A DNA stretch of 64,000 nt from the NCBI RefSeq assembly GCF_036373705.1, contig NC_089866.1:22794001-22858000 (forward strand). The letters run 5' to 3'. Every line of letters starts with the position of its first letter. Position 1 is the first letter of the stretch. Below the pieces are notes generated by a model. It was not told where the DNA came from, made no database searches, and saw nothing but the letters and a program-made list of their open reading frames with translations. This document shows positions 25,501-38,536 of this stretch, piece by piece. Source of the DNA: Amia ocellicauda. Taxonomy: Eukaryota; Chordata; Actinopteri; Amiiformes; Amiidae. The translations under genes were made by a program, and so were the position numbers.

Positions 25501-28500
25501 TGAGGAGATTAAGGTCACATTAATCCTAGGGTGCTAGTGTGCCAGGGCTCATTGTCCATGGAAGCCCTTATCATTGATGTTCCTTCCCTGGGCTATGAAG
25601 GCTATATGTGTCTTGCAAGTCTTTTGCCAGACTTTTTGTTAGTAGCTAATGACACCGTTTCAAAAACAAGGGACTAACCGCAAAGACTCCAAGACCCAAC
25701 AACTCGGAAGAACTTAGCAAACATAAAACATGTAACATATGGCCAAGAAAAGGATAAAACAGCTGGGGGCAAGTATACAGCATCATCACCGTTATACATA
25801 GGCCTGAGAAAGTAGCAGTCGTGAGTAGCAGGCTGTTATGTCTGGCTTTGGACAATCAAAAGAATGTGGCTAAGCCTCCTTTTTTACTGCTTTTTCATTC
25901 CATCCTGTTAGCTGTGAACACACAATAAGGCACTATGAATGTGCCACTCCTAAACCTTGACTTCACGATTATTCATGTGCGTGGGCTGCTATGATAAGTA
26001 AATTATTAACCTGTCATAAATAGCTTATGATATTGTTCCAGTCAGTTTGACACCCTTCCGTGTTCCACAATGTAAATATTGACCAAATATTGAAACAGCA
26101 ATTAAAGACTCGTTCCAATTACAGGATGCTTTAGAGGGAATTGCTGGCACTCTCACTCTTTCTGAAGATAGGAAGATCATCAATCTGCTGGACATAATAC
26201 CTCAGGGTAATTTAGCATCAAAGCCCATATGGCTCTATTTTTCATGTAGGCATCAAAAGAGACCAAAATTAAGGTTTGTAGGGATTTCTTGGAAAACTTT
26301 ATCATAATAATTATATCGATTGGATATGTTATCATTTCTAATTATTAACATGGCGAGCTGCTTGAATGCTTCATTTTCAAAGATGCATTAGGTAGCAGGA
26401 TTCTCTCGTGAGCCTTAATCTTTAACTCTCCTACTCCATCTTCCTCATGCAATCTTTTCCCGATTGCATCTTTTCATCTTCCAGGTCATCAACTTCTTGC
26501 TGAATTTTCGTATGCTGGGATCCAGTCATTAAATCAGTCACATACTCTTGTTTGCACTACAACCTCATTTTCCAAGCTAAGGTACTTTCCATTCAACTGA
26601 CTTGTAGTGAACAAAATGTGTACAAATATTTAAATTTGGACATCATTTCCTGCAAAAGCACTTAGTCACATATCACAAGACTGCAAACATATTCGACAAG
26701 GCATTAATTGGTCAGACCTGTTTCCACTGGTATTTGTCACATAACCGACTATATTGACGTATGAAAAATTAACTGAATGTGGAACGTGGATATAAGTCGA
26801 ACGTAAAAACTTTTGGTCGATGTTTACGAAGTCAACCAACATTTTCCATTTTCCATCAAGCCTGTCGTAAAAACAAAAAGTATTCGACAGGACTTTTATC
26901 ACATAAAAAGGCTTGATTCAAACCTGACTATTGTCTATTATCTTTATTCACAGGTTTTCAAAAACATTGCAAATGTTCATTTAAAAAAAAAATATAGTAA
27001 GCAAAAGAGTTATTATATTTGTACCTTTTCCGGAGTGGTTCAGAACAGTAGGTATATATGGAATTTAATAGTCTCACTTTTTGTTTTTCTGTTTATGTAC
27101 TGAGGAGAAAAATTCTCCTTCTGTATAGAGCAATCAGCAGTGTTTTTACAATTTGCAATGTGGAGACACACACTGCGGAGTTCAATAGGTCACTGTGCAG
27201 AGAATTCTTTGTCTGTCTTTGTATTTCTTTTGTTAATGACAGTTCTTTACAGTGGAATAACTGTGGAAAAACCTTCCCAACAAAAAGCCACATGTTAATA
27301 AGAGTCTGAGAGTCTGTGGCGATAAATCTGTCCCAGCATGCATCTTTACAAAGCTCTGCGGTTGCCCAGGTTAGAGAGCGTAGCGTCTCTGTCTGGGCAT
27401 GCATGGGTACAGAACAATATGAAGGGAGAGAAGGAATAACTGCCTCCCCCCCACTCCTAATTATGGAGTGGGATTAAAAAAGTTGAAATAATGAAAACGA
27501 TACCAACCGAGTCTGGCATCTTCAATTGTGAGCTATCTTCAATTGAGATAAGAGAATGCTTTTAGGTGATTCATGAAAAAAAAAATGTATCCGTTCAAAC
27601 CCAGAGGTCCAGGGGAGCATAAATCCAGCAGTTAATCAGTTTATACTGATTACTGATACTGAAAACAGAAACTAGTTTTGTCATTCTTTAATGATTAAAA
27701 ACACTGAAACATCAATATGGTATTATGACAGTATTAGTAATATTAAACATTACATTATTAGTTTTTTGGTTGTGAACAGAAAAGAAGTCTAGGTGAAATC
27801 TCCTTTGTATCTAATGTCAGTCATCAGTTCCTTCAGAGAACTACTGAGATCACTAAGAGGCCCCACAATCTTGTAATTCACTAAGGCTTCCATAATGATT
27901 AGAAGTGATGTTTTTTATAGAGCGTAAAATTAATTAATACTAAAATGAATACCACAATAACCCACTGACTACTGATGCATTTGTCAAAAAAAAATCTCTA
28001 CATCCTTCTAATTGATATTAGGCTTTCTATGGCAAAAACTTGAGAAAGGGATATTTTCTTACTTTGGATTTTAGGAGTAGAAAGGAGTGAATTAGGTCAA
28101 TGATATTAAATGTTAGAGCTCTACTATCCAAAACAAGAATAAAAGACTGATTCTAAGCAGGAGGCATCCCATCCCACAAACTGTGGGCTGCAAAGTGTTT
28201 TTTTAAAAATGAAAGGGGCATGTTTTTCTGGTTGCCATTAGTTATAAAGCAGCTATTATCACACGCTACTGAAAGCTGTTTGAATTGTGTGGTTGACCCA
28301 CTTCTTGTCCTAATCCTTGAAACTTCCACATTCGGTCTAAACCTGCCAGTCGAGCTGGGTGGCAAAGGAAATTGGAACTGGTAGATTAGCACGAGAGCAA
28401 AATTAAGAGGGTTAACAAAACCAGGATTATTGCCACTGCCCTCTTCAAGAGCCTGAAGATTATAAAGCAGAGAAATGAATGCAACTTCTCTCCTAAAACA

Positions 28501-31500
28501 GTGGGATTAGATGTGAACGGCTCAGTTGCTTTTGGTGGAACTCTTTGCCGTTCCTAATTTCGTGTCACTCCCTCACCCAGGATCGTCCGCTTCCCCTGGC
28601 AGATGACCAAGGACAAAGTGCGACGAGCTCTTCAGGAAGCACTGAGGGTTTGGAGTGACGTCACGCCGCTCACCTTCACAGAAGTCAGTGAAGGGAGGGC
28701 TGATATCATCATAGACTTCACAAGGTAAGATGAGCATCTTTTTCGGCCTTCAATTTTACACCGCCTGCTGAGTTTTCCCTTTCAGTGCAACAAAATCCTA
28801 CGGAAGAGGGCAATACAGATGAAGGGAGAGCTTAGTTAAAGAGTGTTGAAAGGGTGTCAGTGCAGAAGAATGCCTTCATGCTTACATGTGGTTTCAACCA
28901 CAAGTCTTAGAACCAAACAAAGTTGTTTATTATCCTTGGCTGAAGAATTCAATAAAGGGGAAGGTGGATTGAAAGCGCACACCTGCAATGAGTGTGAGCC
29001 GGTCAACCTTGTATGTTTTCATCTGACAGTGACTCAGAGTTGTAAAGGAATTGGATATGAATCCCTCTCTGCTTTAGTGTCAACTTATTGTTGACTTATT
29101 GTTCTCACATCTGCAGGACTGTGACATATTTTGAACAGCTGACACATATGTCCTAACACTTTGAACTGACATTCACCATTCCACCAGTGTGGGTCACAAG
29201 CTTCTTCTATCAGGATTGCATTTGTTATAAATCTTTTTACATGAACATCTCAGTGATGTACTAAGACCAGAACAATCCAATGTATAATGTGGGACCAGAT
29301 TTATAGTAAATGACATTTGATCATTTGACTCTCTCCGCACAACGACACTAATTTGGAACAGTTGGTTTAAATGTGCATATTATCAATATATATCTCAAGT
29401 CATTTACATTGAACCTCTAAATCTATTTTATGTTTAATGGAGAGATTCCAACCGTCTCTTTTGTGTTGTATTTTATGGAAAGCTCTTACTTGTCTAAATA
29501 CAGTAGGGTATTGTATCCATTAAATAGAACTTCATCCATCATAATTGGATTTAAAAATCATTGCTGAGGGGTACAGTTTGGCTCATATCACACAATAAAT
29601 CAACATGTTCTTCTCCGACACAAATGAATTCATGTCGAGACAAAAAAACTAAAATCTTGGTCGGGAATGTCTGTGTTGATATAATACGGTTTCCCTTTAA
29701 TTAAACACCTTTTTTGTGGTTGTTTCGATTAATATATATTCATAATTTATGCTTCTTAAACAACACGTTACACGATAATTGAGAAGACCACAGTGGTTGC
29801 AGGAACAGACCTGGCAAACATTCAAAGAAAAAAGGGAAAACTGCAGGACTAAAAAAGGTCTGCATCTTTCTAATAAATTTGCTAACTAGATGTTTTTACT
29901 CTTTTGGCGCTTTGTTGGGGGTAAGGAAAAGTCCCCAGAGTGCAGATATTTACTAATATCTTTCTTTAATACCTTCACTCTGCTCCATATGTTCTAGCTC
30001 AAATGATTTGCATAACAGCAGTTTTTTGGACCTCAGTAAAGCTGATGTTTAACTTGATAAAAAAAAGATTCAAAACTGAGATGACACTATGAGTCATGAT
30101 TAGGGATTTTGTAAAATGCTGCTGGATAAAATGACACACAATCTCTTTCCTTTTCCATTAGTTTTAGTTTTCCATCAACTCCCATTTTGTCTGTTGAGAT
30201 TTAAAAAATGTTTTCTTAAACAGATCTGCCTAATGAATGGCGTCGCTAATGTGCTTAGGTATGTACGTGGTTTACTTTTTATGACTGCAGGCCTTTTGGA
30301 AACAAAGGCTGAAAATAGGGATTTAAGTCAAACTATATTTTTAATTTTATTTTCTGTAGAACACTATGCCACCTCCTGTTGACATACTTGTGTTCTGTGG
30401 GAGCTTGCAAGGAAAAGGCAGACTGAGGAGTTTATGCATGCCTATGGTAGAAGCATCAAAGTACATAAATAAGGAAACTTGATGCTTCATAATGGGAAGC
30501 GAAGCACCAGACCTGTTATTCCAGCTGTTTGCCTGGACCTGAGCCTGTCCCTAACGAGGCTTTCTGGATTTCACCAACCGCACGCTCACTGATAAGAACC
30601 GCACACACACTTTCACAGAATCTACAAATTCTGCAAGATTTAAAGCAAGAGTTTTCAAATAGCGTCTGATCATACAAGACCCTCAGGATTGATTTTGTGA
30701 AGTTTTGTTTCTTGGCACGAACCTGAAGCCAACATAAAAGTGATTATAAATGTTTCCTGGAGTGGTGCTCGTTTAGCAAATAGGTGATATACACGGCAGA
30801 GCGTTTAACATAATTATGTATTCGATGGAAGATATCACAGATTTTCCAACCAAGATCTATAGATATATTTAAGTACCCTGCTACTGTGAAGCACATTTAT
30901 TATAACAATTATTACATTCTTTAACAGTTTTGGATAATAAGCTGGATCTTTGAGAAATATTGAGTACATTTTGTTTTAGAGAGAACAGCTTTGAAAGTCA
31001 GTCAGGCGAGCAAGGTGAAAAAGTCTTCAACCACCATTCTTCCAGATTCAGGAATTCAGATACTTTAGTTTTAAAAGAAAAAAAAACTACTTCAAAATGA
31101 ATACTCAGACATTTTACTTAATAACAATATGACAAATAAATGTAGATATAAATTAGCCCCACACTGCTACAGCACACAGAATCCTCAGATGAGGAACAAA
31201 TCTGTAGGTGACATCTCATAGGGATTCTTGACTTGCTGTGTTGACTGATTGGTTGGTTGCAGGTACTGGCATGGAGACAACCTTCCTTTCGATGGCCCAG
31301 GAGGCATTCTGGCACATGCCTTCTTTCCCAGGACACACAGGGAGGGTGACATCCACTTTGACTATGACGAGACCTGGACTGTGGGTAACAGCATGGGTAA
31401 GTGTGATGAAAGAGGCTGAAATGAGCAAGAACACATCTTCATCAATTTGTTTCCTTTGTTTTGGTTTTACCTTGGTATACTAGAGAAAATATGTATGAGG

Positions 31501-34500
31501 GTTATCTAGGAAGAATAAGTCATTTCTGGTTTTAATTTCACTCTCAACTAAAAGATTTAAAACTGAATGAGAGAAGCATCCTTTCCAGAACCGTTTTACC
31601 CTACAACCTACAAACTTTGATCCGTTGCTTTCAAAATACTTCAGTGCTGGGACACTTTAACCTTCTTTGGTGCACGAGTCCGTTTCATGGCTTTGTAATC
31701 TTGGCTGTAGTTAAGGCAGCCAGCTGAAACCAGACTTGTTGTTGTGCTCCTCCGCCAGGCACTGATCTGTTGCAGGTTGCTGCCCATGAATTTGGCCATG
31801 TCCTGGGGCTGCAGCACTCTCTGGTACCAGGGGCAGTGATGTCACCCTTTTACAGCTTCTCCTACCCGCTGGAGCTGAGCGAGGATGACAAGCAAGGCAT
31901 CCAGTACCTCTACGGCGCTCGTCAGCCCACCCCGCCCCCCGATACCAACACTATCGAGACCAACGAGATCATCCCAGCAGTGAGTTCCCCTGTCACATAC
32001 TATGTAGTGCTTTAGAAGCAGAAAAACATACATAACACATCTTCAACATGATGGGCATTATCTCTTGCATACATTTCCTTATGTTATACAGGCTTGACAT
32101 CATGGGATGAAAAATGTGAGAGCCACGTATTTATTGAGTCCAAGAAAAATGTCACAAAGATCTCCTGGGGAAGATAATAAACAAAAAATGACAGACTGAT
32201 TCACAGCCTTTTCAGCTTTTTTGTTGCAAGTCAGCCACCTGTTCTTGATCAAAGTTTTATGAAGCAATGCTAAAACGCATGGAAAAGCGCTTAGGTGAAG
32301 GCAGCTGGTGATGTCATACTTGTAACAAGATGAACCAGCAGAACGTTGGATGACTGTTGTAATAATTAAAAAAACATATTTGTGCAAAAAAGTTGATAAA
32401 ATCAACCAGGTGCCATTTAAGAAACCCACTGAAAGGTCTATTACAATATTGTTCTTGGTTGTGTCTGCTGAGAACCTGGCTTCCTGGTGAGCTGCCGGTT
32501 GTGCCTGCAGTTAGAGTGGACGAAGAGCATTCCAACACTGCCTTATGTAAGTGACACAGAGCGTGCCGCCATGTCGTCTCCACAGCCCGACGCTTGTGAC
32601 ACAGACTTCGATGCCGTGTCCATGATCCGGGGAGAGCTCTTCTTCTTCAGGTCTCAGTATGTGTGGCGCATTAGAAACGGGCGGCTGCAGGAGGGATACC
32701 CTGCCCTTGCATCACGCCATTGGAGGGGAATTCCAGAGAGCATTGACGCCGCCTTTGAAGATGGCTCTGGGAATATCTGGTTCTTTCAAGGTGGGTGATA
32801 GGAAGAGGCCTGTTTACCCAAGTTTTTTTTTTTTCCCCATTTGTATGCAAGATCATGCAAGCTTAAGTTACACATCTTTTGGGAAGCTTTGAAAAAAACA
32901 ACAACAAAAAACAAGATTGTAATGTTTTTCAACACTATAAATCACAGCTAACAATAAGATGTAAAACAAGGAGACTATAATTAAGACAGAAGAATCCACA
33001 CTTCTGCCAAATGGTTATTCCTCAAAAGTTGTCTGATTGCCTTCTTAACTATAAGGTATGCAATTTCACTTGTCAGATGTATGATGTTTAATAACCACTT
33101 CTCTCCCACAAATCCACCACAAAATGTATTTGTATGCATAAAGGCGAGCATATTTGATATGAGGAAAGAATATACATACAGTGAGGGAAAAAAGTATTTG
33201 ATCCCCTGCTGATTTTGTACGTTTGCCCACTGACAAAGAAATGATCAGTCTATCATATTAATGGTAGGTGTATTTTAACAGTGAGAGACAGAATAACAAC
33301 AAAAAAAATCGTGAAAAACTAATTTCAAAACAGTTATAAATTGATTTGCATGTTAATGAGGGAAATAAGTATTTGATCCCCTATCAATCAGCAAGATTTC
33401 TGGCTCCCGGGTGTCTTTTATACAGGTAACGAGCTGAGATTAGGAGCACTCTCTTAAAGGGAGTGCTCCTAATCTCAGCTCGTTACCTGTATAAAAGACA
33501 CCTGTCCACAGAAGCAATCAATCAATCAGATTCCGAACTCTCCACCATGGCCAAGACCAAAGAGCTGTCCAAGGATGTCAGGGACAAGATTGTAGACCTA
33601 CACAAGGCTGGAATGGGCTACAAGACCATCGCCAAGCATCTTGGTGAGAAGGTGACAACAGTTGGTGCGATTATTCGCAAATGGAAGAAACACAAAATAA
33701 CTGTCAGTCTCCCTCGGTCTGGGGCTCCATGCAAGATCTCACCTCGTGGAGTTTCAATGATCATGAGAATGGTGAGGAATCAGCCCAGAACTACACGGGA
33801 GGATCTTGTTAATGATCTCAAGGCAGCTGGGACCATAGTCACCAAGAAAACAATTGGTAACACTACGCCGTGAAGGACTGAAATCCTGCAGCGCCCGCGA
33901 GGTCCCCCTGCTCAAGAAAGCACATGTACAGGCCCGTCTGAAGATTGCCAATGAACATCTGAATGATTTAGAGGAGAACTGGGTGAAAGTGTTGTGGTCA
34001 GATGAGACCAAAATCAAGCTCTTTGGCATCATCTCAACTCGCTGTGTTTGGAGGAGGAGGAATGACCCCAAGAACACCATCCCCACCATCAAACATGGAG
34101 GTGGAAACATTATGCTTTGGGGGTGTTTTTCTGCTAAGGGGACAGGACAACTGCACCGCATCAAAGGGACGATGGACGGGGCCATGTCCCGTCAAATCTT
34201 GGGTGAGAACCTCCTTCCCTCAGCCAGGGCATTGAAAATGGGTCGTGGATGGGTATTCCAGCATGACAATGACCCAAAACACACAGCCAAGGCAACAAAG
34301 GAGTGGCTCAAGAAGAAGCACATTAAGGTCCTGGAGTGGCCTAGCCAGTCTCCAGACCTTAATCCCATAGAAAATCTGTGGAGGGAGCTGAAGGTTCGAG
34401 TTGCCAAACGTCAGCCTCGAAACCTTAATGACTTGGAGAGGATCTGCAAAGAGTAATGGGACAAAATCCCTCCTGAGATGTGTGCAAACCTGGTGGCCAA

Positions 34501-37500
34501 CTCCAAGAAACTGTGATTGCCAACAAGGGTTTTGCCACCAAGTACTAAGTCAAAGGGGTCAAATACTTATTTCCCTCTTTAACATGCAAATCAATTTATA
34601 ACTTTTTTGAAATGCGTTTTTCTGGACTTTTTTGTTGTTATTCTGTCTCTCACTGTTAAAATACACCTACCATTACAATTATAGACTGATCATTTCTTTG
34701 TCAGTGGGCAAACATACAAAATCAGCAGGGGATCAAATACTTTTTTCCCTCACTGTAGGAGCTTAATGTATAGGAAGGGGAGTGTGTGTATGTGCATATT
34801 GCTATATGAAGAAATGGGCTTGCAGCCTCAAACTCCAGATTTGTTTTTCATTTCAGAGTATCATCATGTGTATTTCTTTATATTGCATTCAACACATTTA
34901 GTTGAACATAAATCCAGGTTGCTTAATATAACATACATTCTCCATGAAGCTACATTGCCTTTTTTTTTTTTTTGCAATCTCTGAAGATTTTATATAAAGC
35001 CCTACGGAAGAGCATTAGGGCCACTTACGAGAGAGAAAATATATATATATATATATTGAGAAAAAAAAGTCAAAACTTTTGAGATTTAAAGTCAAAATAA
35101 ACTTTTGAGAAAAAAAGTCAAAAGTTTTGAGATTTAAAGTCAAAATAAACTTTTGAGAAAAAAAGTCAAAAGTTTTGAGATTTAAAGGCGAAATAAACTT
35201 TTGAGAAAAAAAGTTGAAAGTTCAGGTTCAAACACAACAGCATCGATATGGTGTTATAAGGGGACTGGGTAAAACCTGAAATGGGTTCTAGATGAGGAGG
35301 TTATCGTGAAGTTAAAAAGACTGTGTAGAGCTGTATTGAACTGAAATGTAGGTATAAAAGGGAATTATTGATGTCTAAATTACTGAAAAGTATGCCTCGG
35401 AACGCTAATAAGCCTTATTAACTGATCAAATGGACAAATAGTGTAAACTATTTTGGGTGTATGTTTCCAGTTCCAAAAATAACTCCCCAGCAAAAAACTA
35501 CTGTACCTTATAAAGGACTACGATGATTTTGAGGAGTTGTCTTTTCAATATTAGAAAGCAACCCTTGGAAAGCTAACAACCCACTTGTGGCATTGGGGAC
35601 ACTTATTTGGTTGTCTCTTCCCAGTCCGACAAATGGCTCCCCAGCATGAAACTGTTGTAGCACTATTGCACCTTAATGCCACTATTACTTTTACAAATTC
35701 TGTTCAGTTTAACAAATTGTAGAAAATGTGTATACATTATCATTATTATTATTATTATTAATTAATTAATAATAATAATTGTATTGGTGTTGTTAATGTT
35801 ATTATTAATATTAAAGTTCATTATTAATATTATTTACATTATGTAATACAATATTTGCAATTAAAACACAAGTTTCTGAAAGCCCAGAATAAGTATTTTT
35901 CTGTTTTAGACGTCTTTGTAAATCTTTCCATTGTTCCGGCATTTCTGGTTTTACCCAGTCCCCTATCCATGCCATATCAACGCTGTTGGTGTTTGAACCT
36001 GAACTTTCAACTTTTTTTCTCAAAAGTTTATTTCGCCTTTAAATCTCAAAACTTTTGACTTTTTTTCTCAAAAGTTTATTTTGACTTTATATCTCAAATC
36101 TTTTGACTTTTTTTCTCAAAATATATATATTTTTTCTCTCTTAAGTGGCCCTAATGCTCTTCCATATTATGCAGCCTTAAGGGGAAGCAAAAAAAAAGAA
36201 ATACACAATTGCAACAAACGAAATAATTTCTCATACCTTTATACTCCTATATTTTATATTTGCTTAGGTATGCTTGAATTGTAATTTTGTACTGTATTAT
36301 TGCACTCTTGTATTAATTATGTATGTTGGATAAGGGCGTCTGTCAAGAAATTAATAATAATAATAATAATATTTTGTCTACAAAGAGGTCAACCAAAAAT
36401 GTCACCCAGGAACCCTCTTTGTAAACTGAGCTCAATAGGCTAATATAAGTCTTTCATTTTAAAAGCAATATTTATCTTTTGTACTTGGGCCAATAGACCC
36501 ACACAACATAGACTTGTCCAAATTATTTAGCACAACTTTAGATGCTGGGTAGATTTCACAAATATGGCACATATAACCAATTTAATACATTATAAGCTTA
36601 GTAATTTAATAATATAATTCCCTTTATTGCTTAGTACCCTTCCTTAGTTTATCCATCTTACAGTATCAAATATCCAAATCAAATATAATCACCTTACAGA
36701 ACTATCCTCGTCAACAATGACTTGGCGAGGGCTGCTATTAACTGAACTTGATACCACCTACTGGTGAATTAACATATACCAGGAAGAGAAGGACGAAAAT
36801 AACAAAAATATATCATATGAAATTTAATGTAATCCCTACACAGAAAATGATACTTTATATCACCGTTTATAATTTTAAGTGAATTGTTAATGCTTATTTT
36901 AACCCCATTAACAGTTTTAATGTCATGTTGTTTAGTGTTATATGTATAATATTAACAATTTTCCAAGCAGAAGTCTTTCATACTACAAACAAAATCTGTG
37001 CTTTTAAGTAGTACAAATTCCCATCTCCTCTCCAAATTGTGCCTATACAAACAATGGACATATTCCTGCTGTAGTCTTTAGCCATCAAGTACTGTCTGGA
37101 CAAGTACAGTGTAATGACTAGGGGCTTTCCCCTGACCTGTGAGTGCAGGCAGGCAGCTGCAATAAATTAACAATGGACATGACCGTGCAGGACTGAACCG
37201 CCCCTTCAATCAGCACACAGGGGGCGATTTGTATTGTATCTTGTCAGTGGTCACTTTTTTGCCCAAGAGCTTTGCAAGGGAAAACTGGAATATAAACTCT
37301 GTGTAACTACAATGGGAGCAGCTTAAACAAGGTACCCTTAGTACTGATACGTTCCCAGAGATCTGCAAAGTCTAGTAAGAATGATTGCAATTAATGCTTT
37401 GTGTTAACATCAAGTTTCAACAACCTTTAGTTTTTTTAACTGCCTGTTTCCTTTACTCATAACTACTTTCAAATGTTGAGTGAGTAACATGAAACACGCA

Positions 37501-38536
37501 TGGATTATCCAGCGATTTACGGTGCATTGCAGGGACTTGTAAGCACAGTGTTAAAAATTGCACTCAAACCTTTTTTTTTTTCCTAAGACAAAAATATAAG
37601 GGACAAATACTCAATATTTTTCTTCCCTACTAATTAATTCAACTGGAAATATCAGGGTGGTGTCAAATTTAAATAAAACCTACCTGGAGCATGTGCTTCA
37701 TATCCTATGTGAAATTCCAGAGCTTTTTCCAAGGGTGAGAAAGACTTAAAGGCGACACATTGTTCACCCTTTCTCTGTAGGTGAAAACTACTGGGTGTAT
37801 GACGGGGAGAGACAGATCACTGGCCCAGACTCGGTGAGGAGCCTGGGGCTACCCGTCTCGGACATCCAGGCTGCCTTGATGTGGGGTGACGGCAAGAGCA
37901 AGAAGATCTACTTCTTCAAAGATGGCAGCTATTGGCGCTTCAACCCCTCTGCCAACCGCGTGGAAATGGTGTACCCCCGCAACATGATGGACTGGAGGGG
38001 AATCCCCATGAACATCGACGCTGCCTTCCAGGACAGCTATGGTAACAGCACGGCACCACACTGTCCTGTCCCTGCCCTGCTGTACAACTCACCGCAAATC
38101 ACTGCCACACTGTCCCCGCACCGCTGCACAGCTCACGAGAAAACACAGTTTCACTGTCCAACTGCATTGATCCCCACTGCTCGGCTGAAACAATTGTTTT
38201 CTCAAAAGAAGGCATGCTTTCTATTGGCAAACTAATACGTGTCTAGTTGTCAACGAAACATTATAAGGTTTTTGCTTCAGTGAAATAAAGAATATAGAAA
38301 ATAAATACAGAACATTTTATAAATTAAACAGACTATTTCTTTCCAGACTGACTGTTAATGTTTGAACTGAAAGAGTACACTGATGTGATGCTGTTTGTTC
38401 TGCAGGTTATGCCCACTTCCTCCACAGAAGGCATTACTGGAAGTTCGATCCTGTGGATGTGAAAGTATTGGAGGGATACCCTCGCTGGATTGGAATGGAT
38501 TTCTTTGGATGCCCTGCATCTAACAACTATCGATAA
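13640..38536 (+). CDS. mmp11: Matrix metalloproteinase-11 / stromelysin-3 (8 exons, 489 aa)
   Basis: Coding exons are 13640-13753, 23886-24145, 28581-28724, 31263-31396, 31759-31979, 32586-32790, 37781-38041 and 38406-38536. All introns are GT-AG and the phase is continuous over 1470 bases. The product is a secreted zinc endopeptidase, activated inside the secretory pathway. Order: signal peptide (about 1-22, [17 protein letters not shown]...); propeptide with the cysteine switch PRCGVPD (C90); furin site RQKR at 106-109; catalytic domain from F110 with structural-zinc ligands H176, D178, H191, H204 and the catalytic [11 protein letters not shown] at 227-237 (E228); Met-turn at M245; hinge; and a four-blade hemopexin domain closed by C295 and C482. 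The RQKR site marks the furin-activated class and separates it from MMP1/3/10. Human MMP11 is 488 aa with the same 8-exon plan. The first of two tandem ATG codons was taken as the start. Pro247 after the Met-turn differs from human Ala235. Intron 6 holds two mobile elements but leaves splice sites untouched. Confidence 0.96.
13984..14031. repeat. (ATT)n microsatellite
   Basis: This is a pure ATT trinucleotide run of about 16 units in mmp11 intron 1. Confidence 0.95.
15772..15849. repeat. (GA)n microsatellite
   Basis: This is a GA run of about 39 units with one AAA interruption near 15836. It produces spurious Leu-Ser and Arg-Glu reading frames. Confidence 0.95.
16054..16696. mobile_element. 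Non-autonomous fold-back (MITE-like) element rich in GATATC
   Basis: The outer ends form an inverted repeat: TATGGCAAGCCAAATTATCA on the left is mirrored on the right, finishing GGCTTGCCATA at 16685-16695. A six-base direct repeat, ATCCAG, flanks it at 16048-16053 and 16697-16702 and looks like a target-site duplication. Between the ends are many degenerate copies of a palindromic core, AGAGATATCTCT or ATTTAGAGATATCT, giving 15 GATATC hexamers in about 640 bp. A central spacer holds ACTTCCTGT and its inverse, ACAGGAAGT. There is no coding capacity, so any movement would need a transposase supplied in trans. I do not recognise the family. Confidence 0.7.
19559..19587. repeat. (TG)n microsatellite
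   Basis: This is a GT/TG run immediately after a short AT run in mmp11 intron 1. Confidence 0.9.
24146..28580 (+). other. mmp11: mmp11 intron 2
   Basis: This 4.4-kb intron joins the propeptide/cleavage-site exon to the first catalytic exon. No repeat with clear ends and no coding exon were recognised. Confidence 0.75.
28725..31262 (+). other. mmp11: mmp11 intron 3
   Basis: This 2.5-kb intron ends in a standard acceptor, GGTTGCAG. I see only AT-rich non-coding sequence. Confidence 0.75.
31980..32585 (+). other. mmp11: mmp11 intron 5
   Basis: This intron of about 600 bases separates the catalytic/hinge exon from the first hemopexin exon. No feature was recognised in it. Confidence 0.75.
33410..33502. 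repeat. Perfect 42-bp inverted repeat (hairpin)
   Basis: Arms 33410-33451 and 33461-33502 are exact reverse complements around a nine-base loop, TCTTAAAGG. The hairpin lies between the left terminal repeat and the transposase start of the Tc1 element. Confidence 0.92.
33547..34456 (+). pseudogene. Tc1 transposase pseudogene (frameshift plus premature stop)
   Basis: The first part starts [18 protein letters not shown] at 33547 and holds the helix-turn-helix DNA-binding region. It runs into a stop at 33871-33873. The rest continues in another frame from about 33855, which indicates a small deletion in a short AC-repeat context near 33860. That second part carries [15 protein letters not shown] and [11 protein letters not shown], the DDE triad with 34-residue spacing typical of Tc1. 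It stops early at 34454-34456, where related copies continue for some 30 residues. No functional transposase can be made from this copy. The second frame remains open over 200 codons, so decay is recent. Confidence 0.9.
35006..36163. mobile_element. Fold-back element with subterminal 48-bp tandem repeats
   Basis: The left end, GGAAGAGCATTAGGGCCACT, is mirrored on the right at 36144-36163. The inverted arms extend inward for roughly 230-280 bp (left to about 35285, right from about 35935). Each arm contains tandem copies of a unit of about 48 bp alternating TTTTGAGAAAAAAAGTC and TTTTGAGATTTAAAGTC; more copies lie on the left than on the right. The roughly 650-bp centre has ATT/AAT runs (35741-35780) and no coding frame. 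I could not identify a target duplication or family. Confidence 0.75.

Larger units (their letters stand above)
33179..34755 (+). mobile_element. Tc1-like transposon with IR/DR ends, degenerate
   Basis: The ends are CAGTGAGGGAAAAAAGTATT on the left and the inverse on the right, flanked by TA at 33177-33178 and 34756-34757, the expected Tc1 target duplication. Each end has an inner copy of the GTATTTGATCCCC motif (33369-33381 on the left, about 34556-34570 on the right), the inverted-repeat/direct-repeat layout of Tc1 elements. A perfect 42-bp palindromic hairpin lies inside the left arm. The transposase frame is broken. The element lies in sense orientation within mmp11 intron 6. Confidence 0.93.
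32791..37780 (+). other. mmp11: mmp11 intron 6 with two mobile elements
   Basis: This 5.0-kb intron lies within the hemopexin domain and is enlarged by a Tc1 copy (33179-34755) and a fold-back element (35006-36163), together about half its length. An AT-rich remainder at 36.2-37.7 kb shows no gene. Confidence 0.8.

Noticed and set aside
35030-35220. Regularly repeated units suggesting a CRISPR-like array
   Set aside because: The units are tandem without unique spacers and recur inverted in the other arm of a fold-back element, in a vertebrate intron.
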